Shown one piece after another: positions 14,301 to 29,300 of a DNA stretch of 64,000 nt. Both the position numbers and the translations under genes were made by a program. This DNA is from Bugulina stolonifera (Eukaryota; Bryozoa; Gymnolaemata; Cheilostomatida; Bugulidae): assembly GCA_935421135.1 (NCBI GenBank), contig OW285189.1, positions 11,119,072-11,183,071 of the forward strand. Reading direction: 5' to 3'. Under the pieces are notes generated by a model, which made no database searches, was not told where the DNA came from, and saw only the letters and a program-made list of their open reading frames with translations. Within the stretch, counting starts at the first letter, position 1. The number at the start of each line of letters is the position of its first letter.

Positions 14301-17300
14301 TTCAGTGGCCGGTAGTAATCCTCTACTTTGTGATTATTAATGACTCTCCTATGATATTATTTATTGAATATATTTATTATAAATCATCAAATTATTCTAC
14401 CATCAATCTAATTCACTTCCCCATCATATTTTCAGGCCATACATAGAAGTGCTATGCAGCTGATACAGAAGGCGGAGGAGATGATCAACAACAATCACAG
14501 CGAAACCGACCAGGTCAGAACTCTAGCTGAGAAAGTATCAGAGAAATGGCAGAAGTTGATGCACCACGCTCAAGAGCGACACAAACTGGTTATGGCCAGT
14601 AACAACTGGTTCAAGACCGCTGATCAGGTTAGATGGAAGTTTCTTAGACTATTTTCAGATCAGTTAGTGGTACTGCATGTATATCCTCAAGTCTATATGA
14701 CTAACGTATTGCTAACCGCCTTGTCTGGATCATTAATATGAAGATCTCACTGTAGCCTATGGAGTTGTCTTTCATCTTTGTTATTGGTGGGATAACTCCT
14801 TCGCTTCATAGAAATGTATTTAGTTTTCTTACTATAAAGTACATTTACTAGCAGATACAAGTAGGTATATCACTGTTGGGGTACAATTATTATTATTAAC
14901 ATTGTATCATTGTTTCCGTGATATTTGGTCTCCGTGGGAACGAAGCTAATAGGAAACTCTTTAAACATCTAATTGGTTGTTGAGCAAACACAAGTGGTGT
15001 TTAGAGCCAGTTCTATAGATTATGAGTATGGGTACAAATATCCTGTACTAATGAATTAATCCCTCTGTGGTCACTAAAATATCATAGATTTGGATTCACT
15101 AGTCTTGTTTACTTTACTATTAGATTTGTATAAATTAATTTAAGAGTCATTTATCTAGAATAGAGCAGCAGCGAATGTAGGAATAACATTAGTTAGTTAG
15201 TTTTTTATCTCATCAAGCTGAGACATACAAGGCTAGGAATCTAGGATTATAAGGTCATTAGATTTATGCATGTAAATGGTATAGATGTACGTGCATCAGA
15301 GTGTATATGTACATTTAATGAGAGACTAGAAGGTGTATATTTACTTTGATTATAAATATATAATATTTGAGGGGTGAGGTAAGTTTATAGTAGGTTACCA
15401 TTGTTTAGTTTATGCAGTAAATAATACTGCGTAGGTAGGGCTGGTATATACATGTATATGCTTTATTCTATGATCTGTGAATCTCCTCATGCTAATTTGT
15501 TCTTGTAGCTGCATCTACCATGGTAGAATGCACATCATTCTATACCTAGTGTACATCAACTAACTTGTAACTAACTATCTAGCATTTATATTGGGTCAAC
15601 CCAAATATTAATTTATATGCCATGGTCAAAGCTACGCCCTCTCCTTATGTTAGCTGTTTAGTTGAACTACTTCTACTACCACAATGTTATTACCTGCCAC
15701 TGAGCTTACACCAGTCCTAGTGTAATAGATACTGTGATTGTTCTACATCCAGGTGTGCTCTGTGTTGGAAAGCTTAGAACGAGAATACAACAGAAACGAG
15801 GACTGGTGTACTACACAGAAGAACTCAGATAGACTAGAATTCTTACAGCAACTAATTACTAAACACTTGGAGCAGAAGGAAGCCTTCCTCAAAGTAAGCT
15901 ATCCACTCTTTTACATGTCCTTAGGCTCTATTTTATTTAGTTCTGTCTTGTCTCTGGTCTCCAACTAATTCAATGGTTCTGTCAAAGAATTTAAAACCTC
16001 AAGTGTTACAACTCTCTGTAGCCTTTTTAATACACCTACCATTTTGTAGTCCTTATATACGTTTTTGAAAAAGTATTTTTCTTTTTTGACGTAAGCATCA
16101 TTAGAAATGAACATCTTGATGCTGTAGAACCACAGGTTCAAACCCCAATCAAATCCTCGGCAATCCAAAAAGAAATTACTTACAAATTAAAAATATATAT
16201 TATGAAGTTTAAACTCTAAACCATACATATACAAGTGCACATGCATAATTGCTAGGCAAGTTTTATTGTAGCCACTCGAATCTCAATACTGGTCTTGATT
16301 ATCCTGCCTGTGTATTATTGTTAGCAGGTTGATGGGAGCAAACTAATTTGATTATAGGAGTTAGCTTCCCCTTACATCTATAAATGCAAGAGTATGCAAC
16401 TCCTAATAGATAACATTACAGTTTATCCCTTGAAATGCTAGTGGTTAATATATTATTATATCTACAACTATTAAGATAAGTTGTCATTCACTAGTCATTT
16501 ATAAATACTTGTGGAGCACCAAAGCTTGTCACTTATCATTATAAATTGCCCGAAATCATTGAACCACTAATACTGGGTCCAATGCAGCACTATCACACGC
16601 AAAAGCAATTCCTTTGTTAAAAATCAGGTTCAGTAAACATTGGTATTTACTATTTACAGGAAACACATGTTTAGTTGAACACTTAGCTACATCAGCTAAC
16701 TAATAATATTTCTGATGATTATTCCAAATTCAGTTATTTTGTCACTTTCCACATGTGTGAACATGAATAGTACCTTGGTACAGCAAGTCGCTGTCTCACA
16801 CTTTAAAGTTATATTAGGATTTTATTTGACTTCAGGACCAAGTAGGTTAAGCGTGTCATAAATATCCTGGATGTAGCCATTACATCATGTCATATGAGCA
16901 ATAAGACGTGTAGCAGCCATTTCTTAGCATAATTATTCAGTGAGTTGTAAGAGATTTTCGGTCAACGAATTGTTTTGCACTTTCTAATGTGATTCAAACA
17001 GAATATTATGGTGGTTCTAAGACAGTGCCCAGTATAGGCTGTAGGAGCTGTACTTGTACAGGATCTATGTTACTGCTGAATCTAAGACTATTTCACAAGG
17101 GATGCAGGAAATTCTTTCTATGGCTTTTAGAAAAAATGCTGGAATTTTGTCTTGAAAGTGTTATGTTGTGGTTGGTAATCCAGCAGTTGAACGTAGATAC
17201 TGTAGGCTACAGATAAACTAGGGGATGTTCAACATGGAATACATTTAAACTGATTGACCCTCATGACTTATTATTTTATGTTGTTTATCCAATTATTTCC

Positions 17301-20300
17301 CAATGTAATATCTGCCATCGCCTATTGTGTGGTTGTCTACTCCTTCATAACTAGGATAACAAAACGATTTTATGCTAATTTTTTGTAAATTGTTTGGCGT
17401 GTGAATGGTGATAAATCAGACTTATAGGTCGGAGCTTTTCATCTCCTCGTTTGCCAGTTGACGAGCAGTACTATTCGTCTTCGCCCCATTGGTTTAATTA
17501 CTCTGTATTTGGAATAATATATTCGGCTGTTCCACCGTTTACTGGCCATAGACCTAAATAAGGCTGATATAATACCTACTAGAGGTATACATTGACTCTT
17601 GATCCTATTCCATCTTGTTTGTAATTATTTCTGGATGTAAATAGCATTTATTTGATCCGAAGCAACATTTCCCTTTTAACTGAGAAGAGTAAATTAGATT
17701 ACCAATGTATACCAACTCTCATGGGTGAGATACTTTGAGAAAAACACTGCCTTGATAATTATGTTCTGCTCTAAATTGAATTATATAACTACGTCACTTG
17801 ACCAAGTAAAGCTCTTCATGTCAGTGTTTGTATCATTTATATATAAAAACTGGTATCTAGTAGTCGTTGTTCAGCATCTATGATACAAGTTCTCAGATAT
17901 ACGTCGAGTTGGGCCGTATGCGCCATGCTATACCTGGGGTCACTTATGGATTACTTTTATTTGAAGGCGTGTACTTTGGCTCGAAGGACAGCTGAAACTT
18001 TTATAAAGTATGTAGATAAAAATGTCAACCAACTTGGTATGCCATTGATGAAATCTCGATATCCAAGGAACAATGTTCAAGGTAAGACAACTTTGAATAT
18101 AATACACTAGTATTGGATATGAGGGTCTTGAAAGTTATGATAATATTTTATTAGTTTGTTATGATTATAATATGCTGGGAGGTATTTAACTTGTTGAAGC
18201 AGTGAGAGTGACACTGTATAGTGTATACACCTAGCAGACTATGGATATGGAAAGTGTCAAACTATAATTATAACAATGGCGTATTTACACTTTGTATATG
18301 AAGTAATAGAGTTGCCATATAAATGTCAAAGTTTGACACACCCCATCTACCTTCTATAGCTTTAATAGATGCCGCCGTCGCAGCCTGGATATAAATAATG
18401 TTGAGATGCATTGCTGAGGAAATGGCAGTTCAGACGTAGATGATCATGTGTGCAATGTGACAAATATGTGATTTGAGCCTGCAATTGATCAGATATATCG
18501 TGTATTTATTTCAGCCATATTGGAGAAGGTTCACAAACGAGAAACCATGGTGCTAGAGTACTGGGCATTAAGGAAGAAACAGCATGACAAGTGTTTGCTA
18601 TTTGTACAGTATGAGAACGCTGCCAAAGAGGTATGTCAGCCTGTCAGAGTATGTGTTACATGTACATGGGTATATACATGTGCATGTACATGTGTATAGG
18701 TATATACAGTGGTGCCTTGCTTGTCCTAGTCCAGCGTGGTCCTGTATTATAAATGTGTGCAATACCTTGGCAACACACATGTATGTACAGCTGAAATACA
18801 AATTAGTATCTAAGACATTGTGGATAAGCCAGGTTCCACTGTGTTTTGGCCTACAATGTGTAGAACTGTAGGTGCATCTAGAGTTGTCCCCCTTTGGCTT
18901 CCATTTCATAATAAGCACTATTAGGCTACATCTTCTACTACTGTCAATCAGTCAATCACTCTGCCTCCACTTTACCTAGCTATCACTATATTACCTACAA
19001 TCATATGTGTGACTTGTCCCACTCTTCCATCCACTGTAATGTGGTGGACATGGAGTGGTTAGGAAATAGCTGAGAGATCCTGTGGCCACAAGTCTCCTAC
19101 TAACACACCTCAGAGTTACCATGTAACCCTAGGCTCTACCCAGCTACCTTACTAGTATGTGTGAGTGCTATCTTATAGCCTCCCACCTTAGTAGGTGCCA
19201 TATTCAGTACCTCAGGCTATTAACACATTCCTAATGGGATATATCCTCCATTACTCTCTGCTACATTCTATCACCATCCTATTATATCACTAGTGTACAT
19301 CTTGTCTTCCACACTATATAATACACAGCATTGAATGGTCCACACTCTACACTATGCAATTTGAAATTCTATATAATCTTCAGCCCCAAGTTCTATAACT
19401 AAAGGTATACAATTCTATTTTATTCTACAGTCAAGGAGCAGGTTGCAATGCAGTACCTTCCCTGTAGTGATGGGTTTATTCTTTACCTCTTCTATTTGCA
19501 TACATTATTAAGTCATACACAATACATCATATTGAACATGTTCATCAACCATAAACTATTACATGTAATATAAATAATAAATATATTGTATATAAGTAAT
19601 CGTTGCTGCCCCCATTACTTAGTCATCATAGTTTATATAATAACAAAGGTAGAAAGGCAGTCACATACCTACTTTATTGATGATGGCCGGTATTTCTTTA
19701 CAAAGTCAGTTGAGAAATTACTGTAAGCTAATCAGGCAAACACAATCTCATGAATGGATTCGCAATATCTATGTGTACATGTATGTATTCATATATTAAT
19801 GGACAGGAAGCTATCAATTTAAAGATTAGGAATAAGGATATGTAATACATGTACATGTATGTAATGGTTGCATTCATATTCATATAATACACATTACATT
19901 ATATTCTATTCTATACCTTCACATCAGCCCAATGCATTTTGGCACTGCAACTGGCTAGCTAAAGATCTTGTATTCTACATGCCTGTGTATTCAATACCTC
20001 ACAAGTTGAATGTGTATGTATCCAAGTTTACGCTAACCACAAAGTGGTGTATATGTGTAATTATATTTCTAAACAGTTATTTGTTTAGTCCCCTGGAGTA
20101 GGTGCTGTGTATATGCGCAAAGTGGTTCATAGCCCTACTACTGTGCTGTATCTATGTATGGTCTACCTACGCTGGAGGGCTGGAGGGCTGGCTGAACCTG
20201 ATTAGAATAGTATAAATATATTACTGCACAGCAGGCATGTGCTGCATCTAGAGTTGTTTTATTTTACAATCTTGTTATAAACCCAGTTAGATGAGCTAAT

Positions 20301-23300
20301 TCAATTTATTTTAGTATAGCGATTTGCAGACAATACTCGTTTATGATAATAATACAACATTAGGGATTGCTCTAGTATAAAATTGTCAATGAATAATACA
20401 TTAACCCTCTGGCCAATCAGGTTACGGTGATTAGGTTTTAAGTTGGTGCTGATTGGCTAATACGCTGATACGCTCTATTCAGCATGAACTCTGGTAGACG
20501 ATAGTGTAGATTCATTACTTAACTCGCTTAGGCTAAGATCAACAAGGAATAGATAGCTCTAGTCTAAATTTTTACATACTTTCCTTGTCCAACAATAAAA
20601 TCAAGAGGATATCTTAGAGAAAGATTACTATTGCTAATCTTGGATTAACTCGCTTACACAAGATCATCTCTATGGCTCGTCAGTTGTGTGAGAAGGAATT
20701 ATGCCAACGACTGTGATATTAACGACACAGTCAGCACATCCTGTCGCTTTTCCGTCGTCACGTATAGAAAGTTGTGGTAAAATGACAGCGGCTGTAGTAG
20801 GCAGAGAGAAAATGGTGCTGAGTAATTTAGTAAGTAACAATAACGTTAGGGGTAGAATAGAACAGTTTAGTAAGAATTCGGATGGCTGGAGACCACCGCA
20901 AACATTTGCTGTTGGATTTTGGGCTAATAGAGAGAAGAGTGGTAGTACACTGACTTTATATGAAGATATCGTATCAAGTGATAGTGACGATGACGATGCA
21001 GGTAAACCACCGTCTAAAAGGTTACCTACGTATAACAGCAGAATGTCAGCTACAGTTAGCAGATCATACAGGGCTACCCCTGATCAAGGGTCCAGCATAA
21101 ACAAACTATCAAACTTGCATCAGATGAATCCACCGGAGAATAGGTCTGTTAACAAGATGCAGTACTGCCAGGAATGGCTGAAACCGCAGCATGTACAGCC
21201 GGTAATAGGTAACGTAGGCACAGGAAACTATAATAGACTGCAGACAAACTCTAAATGGGATGCTAGGTCTAAGCTTACAGCTACTAGTAGCGCACTGTAC
21301 GGCAGCACTAACAGCATAAGAACGAGTACTGCTGTCGGTATATACAATAATATTCAGCAGATACACAAAACTCCAGAATCTGTGAACTTGAGGAAGACTC
21401 CATCACAAGTCTCAGCACCTCAAGTCGCAGAGTCCCTGTATGAGAATGTAAGTTACGCTAGAGAAGGTCGTCCGGTCAGCCAACAGTCAAACTCATCTAA
21501 CGATTCTACATGTCATGCGTATTCTGCAAGAAGACGGAGTGCTTCAGGCTCTTCATCTGTTGGCTCTAGGCCACCTACACCTGGTGCGGAGACGACACGG
21601 GCTCCTTGTGCCACACCCCGTAACCTACCTCCTAGTCCTTCTAATACTCGTAAATTAATTAGTCATTCGAATTCAGTACCTACTTCAACTAATATAGTTG
21701 TATCATCCAGACATTCAATCGTTAGCCCGTTTGCCGCACCTGTAGGTAACCTGTATGGTAGTACCACCAGGGTAGCATCTCAACAGGCAGGAAGACGTAA
21801 AGGATCTACCGAGAGCTCTACTCAACTTCCTTATCCTGTACAGAGATCCAGCTCTGCTGACTCTGTACAATATGAGAGACAATCGTCCAATACATCGTCT
21901 ACTTACAAGACTGAGGTCCATATCAATGTTCACCCCTTCTATACGAGGAGTGCTACAAATACACCAATACCAGCTCCAAGACGTGCTAAAAGAACTAAAA
22001 GCTCTGCATCTAGCGAATGTCGACCACAATCTCTACACGCCAGCGCCGTTGCCCTTAGTAACGAGAGTCGCAAGACGAGAAAGCCCTCTGGTCCTCACGA
22101 ATATAAACAGAAGTTCACCAGCTTTACAGCCGAAGATGTAGACGAGGTTGATCACATGAGACCTTCACTAGACGTCGACACTGAACTAACCAACGTTAAC
22201 CTTTTTAATATAAACGAAGCGGCAATTCTAGGGAGTAAACATATTGTTAGTAAATCACCTTTTAGGGCCGATAGAACTGAATCAGAGAACATGAGAAACC
22301 TGAAACATCATCAGCATCAAGCACTGACTCAACAGCAACAGGACACTAAAGGGAAACACTATACCCCAGAAATTATACCCAGGAATTCCATATCTACAAA
22401 CCACAATAAACAATACTGTAGCGGACAAGCCTCAGCTCCAACTGATTCTGATAAGGAAAATAGGGAGAGGGTTAGCATCAGCCCTATATATGACAACCTT
22501 ATACCATACAACAATAACAAGTGCGATGTTTTTATAAGCAATGGCTTAAACGCATCTACCGCACCACCACCTCTGACTTCGCTGCCACCACCTACCCATC
22601 ATCTGACTCAACAATCAGCAAGGGACATTGGCTCCAGCTGGGGGAGTATATCACTTTCAATTATAGCCTTCCAAACACAATGTGCCCAGGTGCGTATAAT
22701 GGGATGGCATATTAAGTTATCATTATATTGTCAAGGTTTCATATGCATATTAAATTATAATACTCAATCACACCAATCACATATTATACTAAAATAATAT
22801 TGGTTCAATATGTGATATACATAACAGCTACATATACGTAGTATACTAAACCTACACATTACAGGGGGCAACAGCTGCATTCATAACACTATTATATAAT
22901 TCATGTGTCTAATTAATAGGCCTCATAGTCACTATTCATTCACTTCATGTTCTCCCTGTAACAGATCTTATCATATGTAATAGATATAGATGGCCATCTA
23001 TAGAAATAACAAGCAGGTACAATTAATCAAACTATGACAACTGGATACATGCCTTATACTTAGGATTATGTGACTAGTTGGGATCCTTCAACAGTATTAT
23101 ATGACATCTATTACCATAATATTTATTTCTAATAGTATAAACACCACAAACAGGTTGTTGCAAGGTAGTTGCTAGTTATACAGAGTCATGTATGCATTAA
23201 TCTGGGGTTTATACAGAGTGCAAGGTATGCTGTAAGCTTCTTGCATGCCAAATATGTTTGTCATCATAAAAAAATACCATGGATACTGGTGGTGGGGTGA

Positions 23301-26300
23301 CAGAGGTCTCTGGGTTAGTCATAACATGGTCACAATCAAATCACATGCACACAGTATCTAACAAATTGTGTTTTAAATTCAATTATTGTACATTAAACTG
23401 TTTACTCTCTGACTGACTGCCTGAGACTGTCCTCAGACTCTGCATATACTCTAGGGGTGGGAAACTCTATGCCCCTCTCACCATTCAACAGCGCTAGGGC
23501 TAACTGTCTGGGAAATCTGATTATTAATGTAGAGTCAAGAGAATTGTTTACAGTATATCAGCGTATACTTATCACATACACACTACACACTACTCTACAA
23601 TCTATATGTACAGTACATGTGCATAGTAACCAAACATCTACTCTACTGTAATTTGGTACTCTTATTTATTTCATTGAATTAAAATGTGCAAATATTGAAG
23701 TAGCATACTGCAGCATTATTGGCTTTATTTAATAACATATATACACAAGAATGATAATTTAATTGAATCAATAGTTTGAGTTTGTATAATACAAGTAACT
23801 GACCAGGTTATGCTGTACTCCAAGCTGTACTCAGTACACCCTCGTTTCATATATCAACATCAATTGTTTGAAACTAACTCATAAATAATTCCCTTTCAGT
23901 TGAGCTTCAGTTTTATCAATTTCTCATGAGCTCCAACAACACATGGTTTATATAAAGTGAGGTTGAAGGTTTTCATGTGGAATATATCATAGTAATATAT
24001 CATTCTACTCTAGGCATGTGTCAAATACATCCATCTCTCTCTCTCTCTCTTCCCTCCTAGTGTCTGACAATTATATCACGACTACATTATTATACAACTG
24101 TATGCACGATGTCATGTACAATCTAGTATACATTCCAATATTCTTAGCTGTATGTTTATTACTTGATAAGCTCTCATTCACATTTCAATCTCGTCTATAA
24201 ATATTTTGGTTTCCTTTCCTTTACATCTTGGGTGTTATCTTTATGAAGTGTAATCATATCTATCCACTTGTGTGCGATTCACTCCGTATCCCTCCTCTCT
24301 CTTCTGATGTGTCACCCCTATAATTACATTTACTCACAGCATACAGCATACATATATCTACTGTATCATTCTGTAACCCCAAACCCCTGGCACAAGTCAT
24401 AAATAAATAAGCTAGTCATACCCCATTCTGATCAATAGCTATCAGAAGCTATGACATCAAAACTGTAATATTTCTTGAGTTTCTAACTTGAATATACTGC
24501 AAAGTGATGAGTAATATCACTACAGATACAATTATAGTATAATTGATACTATTTTGCTAGTTTTTCACATCATTTTATTCAAATTATTTCATTAATTAAT
24601 TTTTCAGTCTTTGTACTATCAGTGATTAGAGTAATACATTCTTCTTCATATATGGATATTAGGGCTGTCCCTCCCTACTCTACTACATACAACTCTAGAC
24701 CCACCTCCCTTCACCCCACCCATCTCAGCATATTCTAGTATGAATATATTACAATAACATCTTGACATATGCAAGCAGGTGCTCTACTTCTACCTGATGA
24801 GTACCTGCAGAGTACCTGCAGCATATTCCTACATGTGTTTCCTTTTCCTAACTGGTTGTTGGAACTGTCTGATTTGTGTTACTAAGCTATGCAGTAATGC
24901 ATTGTGTGTAGAGCAGTAGTGCTAACTGCACTGAGAAAATTTATTAATATTGATAAAGAGAAGTATGCCTGTGTTATGATTGAATACTGAACTGAACTAT
25001 AATTTGTGGTCACAAATGTAGCTATAAATCTATGAACTAACAGTAAGGTAATTGGATTAATTGAATTATGTCTCAATACTGTCTATTTATATACACTCAG
25101 GCTATAGAATGGATCCGAGGAGTAGGGGACGTATACCTGAGCACCCACAGTCACAACTCTGGGGATCAAGAAGAAGCTGAGAGACTTCTAAATGAACACA
25201 GAGAGTTTGTGGACAAGCATGCCAAGGTATGTCTAGTCTGGGTTTAGCATAGCACTAGCCTGGTCTGTAGGTAATGAACTTGCTATATATATGTATATAC
25301 AAGCATAGATTAGTCTATGGCCCAGGTCTATGTACTACAGGTAAGTGATGGTTCAGCAATAAACCAGGCAACTAGAAAATCATTAGCACAACTCCTGAAA
25401 TGTTTAATTGGTACTGACATATGTAGTTATTACATGTATATGGTGCACATATACATGTAATATACACTGTATAATATGTAATAATAATATAGTGCAGTAA
25501 CCATAGTGTGGATTGTATGCTTGGTTTATTGCTCAGTGTACTGTATATAGGGTGCAGGGTATGTTAGATTAAAAGGCCAATGAACCCATAGTATACATGT
25601 ATATAGTGTAAGTACAAAGCCAGGACATGCTGTTTCGTATCTATCATGTGGTAAGTTATTATATAGGTCAATACTCCTTCTACACTATAATATAGGTCAA
25701 CACTCTCTCTCACAACTGTTCAAAGCATCACTGCTCTAAGCAAGTATGTCGCAATAGATTTCATTTCCTACACAGTTCTGGATCTCAACTTTCCATCTAT
25801 CTGGTCGGTATCTCCTTAACCATCTCATCGTTCTACATACACGTACATCTATGATATTATTGGCAGCATTTACCCACCATATCACACATCAGAAAAGCAA
25901 GGCCTATTTATAGCCATAATTACTACACAATTATACATATAGATGTTAGATAACAATGTAACTCTTCATTATAAACATGTATCTACATGTATATACTAGT
26001 ATATACCCACAGATATGAGCTATCTCTACTCAATACAGGGTATACTTATCCCTTATCAGATGTGTCAATATAGGATGTACAAATATTATTATACAATTAT
26101 CCTTCCCTTATCATCCACTCTTCTCACTCAATAGTGTTTGCTGCTTCTCTCTCTCTGTCTCCTCTCCATCTACCATATCTCATACCAACCAATACACTCC
26201 ACTGTCCTACAACAATTTTGTCTCCAGAAATAATACTTGTAGTTGTGTAGTTATTCAAATGACGAGGGAACAGTTGGCTTGTAGACAAAAAACTTGTAGG

Positions 26301-29300
26301 AAAGCTCATTAAAAATCAGATGCTTCGTGCCAAGTTAATTCCAAAATCCATGAGAAATTTCTCTGAAATAAATTACTAATATTCTAAATTGATGTTAATT
26401 CAGTAACAGTAGATAAAAACTTGTATTATTTATTGTTGTAGCTAAAATTTAGATGATAAACGTTAGAATAGAATATAATAATATATAGTTATGCTGTTAG
26501 TCATGTCATACTTTGATGTTAATTTAACAATTCCATAATAAATAACCATCCCCCACGCTAAGGAAATACATGTGAATAAACAGCACCATATCAGATCATA
26601 AAACATTAAATCTGCAGTGCAAGGGATGCGTCATCCTTACTTACTAAGGTTAAACCTAGTCGTTAATGCAGGATTATATGCAGTGTCGTGTTCCATCACA
26701 GAAACCATGTATCAACTACACAGCTGGACCTCCTAGCTACTCTAGCACCACTCCTACCAGTAAATACGTCTGCTAGGAGCCGGCTAACGCTGTCGGCAAG
26801 GCAGTCACTTACGTTGTCATCTCACTAATGCAGAAGTTATATATAGACCTTTCCGTCAAATTTGGGAAGTGTAAAAGTGTGGTGATTTATTGTATCCATG
26901 TTTTTGAGTGAAATTTGGCAACTTGTAAGTATATTGTTTGAACGCCAGTCACTTGGCATGAAAATGAACATAATGAATCTCATCACCTGCTATCATATGC
27001 AATCAAGAGCTTACTAATATACCTACTAAGGTTTCATATAATATATGCAGACTAGTAGCATATACTAGATATAAGTTGGGAACATATTTCTCAGTGAAAT
27101 ATTGCTGAATGAATTGTACTTAATAATTTGACAGGGCCCTATCTAATTTGTACATTGAGATGTCAGTGATCATATTAATGGAGCATCTACAAAGGTTTGA
27201 AAGGAGGCGTTTTATTTACAAATCTTTATTCAGATACCATCAACTTGAGAGCTCTTTTGAAGAATGTAATTTATATTCGCCCTTCTTAATAATATAATAT
27301 GATAGTAGCTCAGTGATAGCCAACTCATTCATCTCGTCCCCATCTATGAATCTCTAATTCCTCAGAAATCTAATCAACATATTTCAGAGTAAAATAGGAA
27401 AATATCACTCAAACTGCTGCTGTGATTTGTCACAAGTGACAGTATGCATCTACCTTGTGGTTATTATATAGATAGATTATGATATACAGTACACACTACA
27501 GTGTAGCCTACTAAATACAGTGCAAGCAACAAACCCCTATTATATTCTCCTATCTCAACTAACACAGTACAATGGTACAATGTGCAGTAAATGTGCAGTA
27601 AATGTGCAGTTATTTGGAATAGTAGTAAAGGTAATAGTTTACACTTAGCTGTGTTTATACTATACAGGCAGTAAGTGGGATAATACGTGAGTATATTATA
27701 CGAGGTGTTAGGTTTAGTCTACTAGTGATACACTTGGAATATAATACCTAGATATACAAATGTTTACTTATATAATGTATTTGGCATTTTATATAACTCT
27801 ACTAGCAGTCTGCAGAGAAGATGTACAACAGTCCTTTTTATTATGTGTGGAGTATCTACCTCACCCTACTGCTGTTATACATAATACATATACAATACTA
27901 TCTTTTATGATACCCCAATGGTGTTCGTCCAATTACATAACGCTGTCGGCAGCGCCCTCAATGTAACCCTAATGGTAATTTATCACCTCTCCATGTACAT
28001 ATATTTATTAGTTCTATAAACATTTCACACATATTGTATCTAGTGGAGTGCAGCCATCGTACTTGAGACACTGTGTGATGTTACTTATCACAGTTGTATA
28101 TGACATTCACTATCTCTCATTTCCTATTTAATATTTGCACAATACAGTCTTGACTCATGTCGTACATATTTCAGTCACCAAAAATGAAAAGGGTAGATAG
28201 GGAGAGGTGATAGCAGTGAATCGTCATACCCCACTGAATGCACTGGCACTATTTGTTCGCTGACTGCCTCATTTAACCCTCAGTGTGATTAGCTAGACTG
28301 GGCTGTTTGTTCCTCTCCTATTACATACTCTTACCACTTATAACAACAATAACAACAACAAGTTACATTAACATAGTGTAACACAGTGTAACGCAGTGTA
28401 GCATAGGTAGTGTTGCAGTAGAAGTGATGGTAATGTAGTACATGTTCCAGGAATCTGTAGGCATTTCCTGCCAACCAGTCATTGGGGATAGGTTTGCATT
28501 TTGACACCGAAAGTATGCATCTCTTAATTCTGAGAGAGTTACATGAAAATCTTGTTACTAAGTTGTTTTCTATCTTAACATCTGTAACAGCTCCGTAGCA
28601 AACGGAAGAGATCAGACGAAATTCTAAGTAAAAATTTGTGGAGATCACTGAGCATGACATCTACTATCTAGTGATTGATAGAAATAGTTATTAATGTAAG
28701 CAGATTATACAAATGATTATCACATATCCTAATCACTTACAAGTACACAATGATATAATAATATTCATTCAGTGTGGTAGTTGTCTTTTCTTGCATTCGT
28801 ACATGTACAATGTATAGAATATATACATGTACCTGTGCAGTAATGCATGTTCTAGTAGTACTAGTGTATATAATATACATTGTAATTTGATTGTATATCT
28901 AAGTTTTCTATCAGATGGTGATTTAGACTTTCGGTTGAACTCTGTAATCACAGGTTACAAAGCTTCAAAAGGGGACACGCTTATTCATCTAGCAAACGTT
29001 TAGAGCTAATTAGACTTGCAAGTAGTTATTACACAGATATCTGAGTCACAGGGTCACAATCAAACCTACAATTACGTGTGTGTAGTGTGTGAGGTAGTCT
29101 ATTCTATCAATATATTACCTGGATAATGCATCATCTTATAAGTTATCATGAATATTCATACACTTGTGTTTCCTTCCTCTGTCTAACTCACCACTTTACC
29201 ACCACCTGTCTAGTGTGTCGATTATGTCAGTAACAGTCAGTCAGTCAGCAGTTAGTTTCAATCACGTCTTCAGTTTTAATCGAGAGGATTGATATAAAAT

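Larger units (their letters stand above)
15894..17966 (+). other. intron with possible internal promoter
   Basis: Intron. A tRNA-like B-box sequence (GGTTCAAACCCC) lies near 16134. The last 130 bases hold a TATA-like box (17839-17847) and an ATG frame continuous with the next exon, described separately. Confidence 0.5.
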
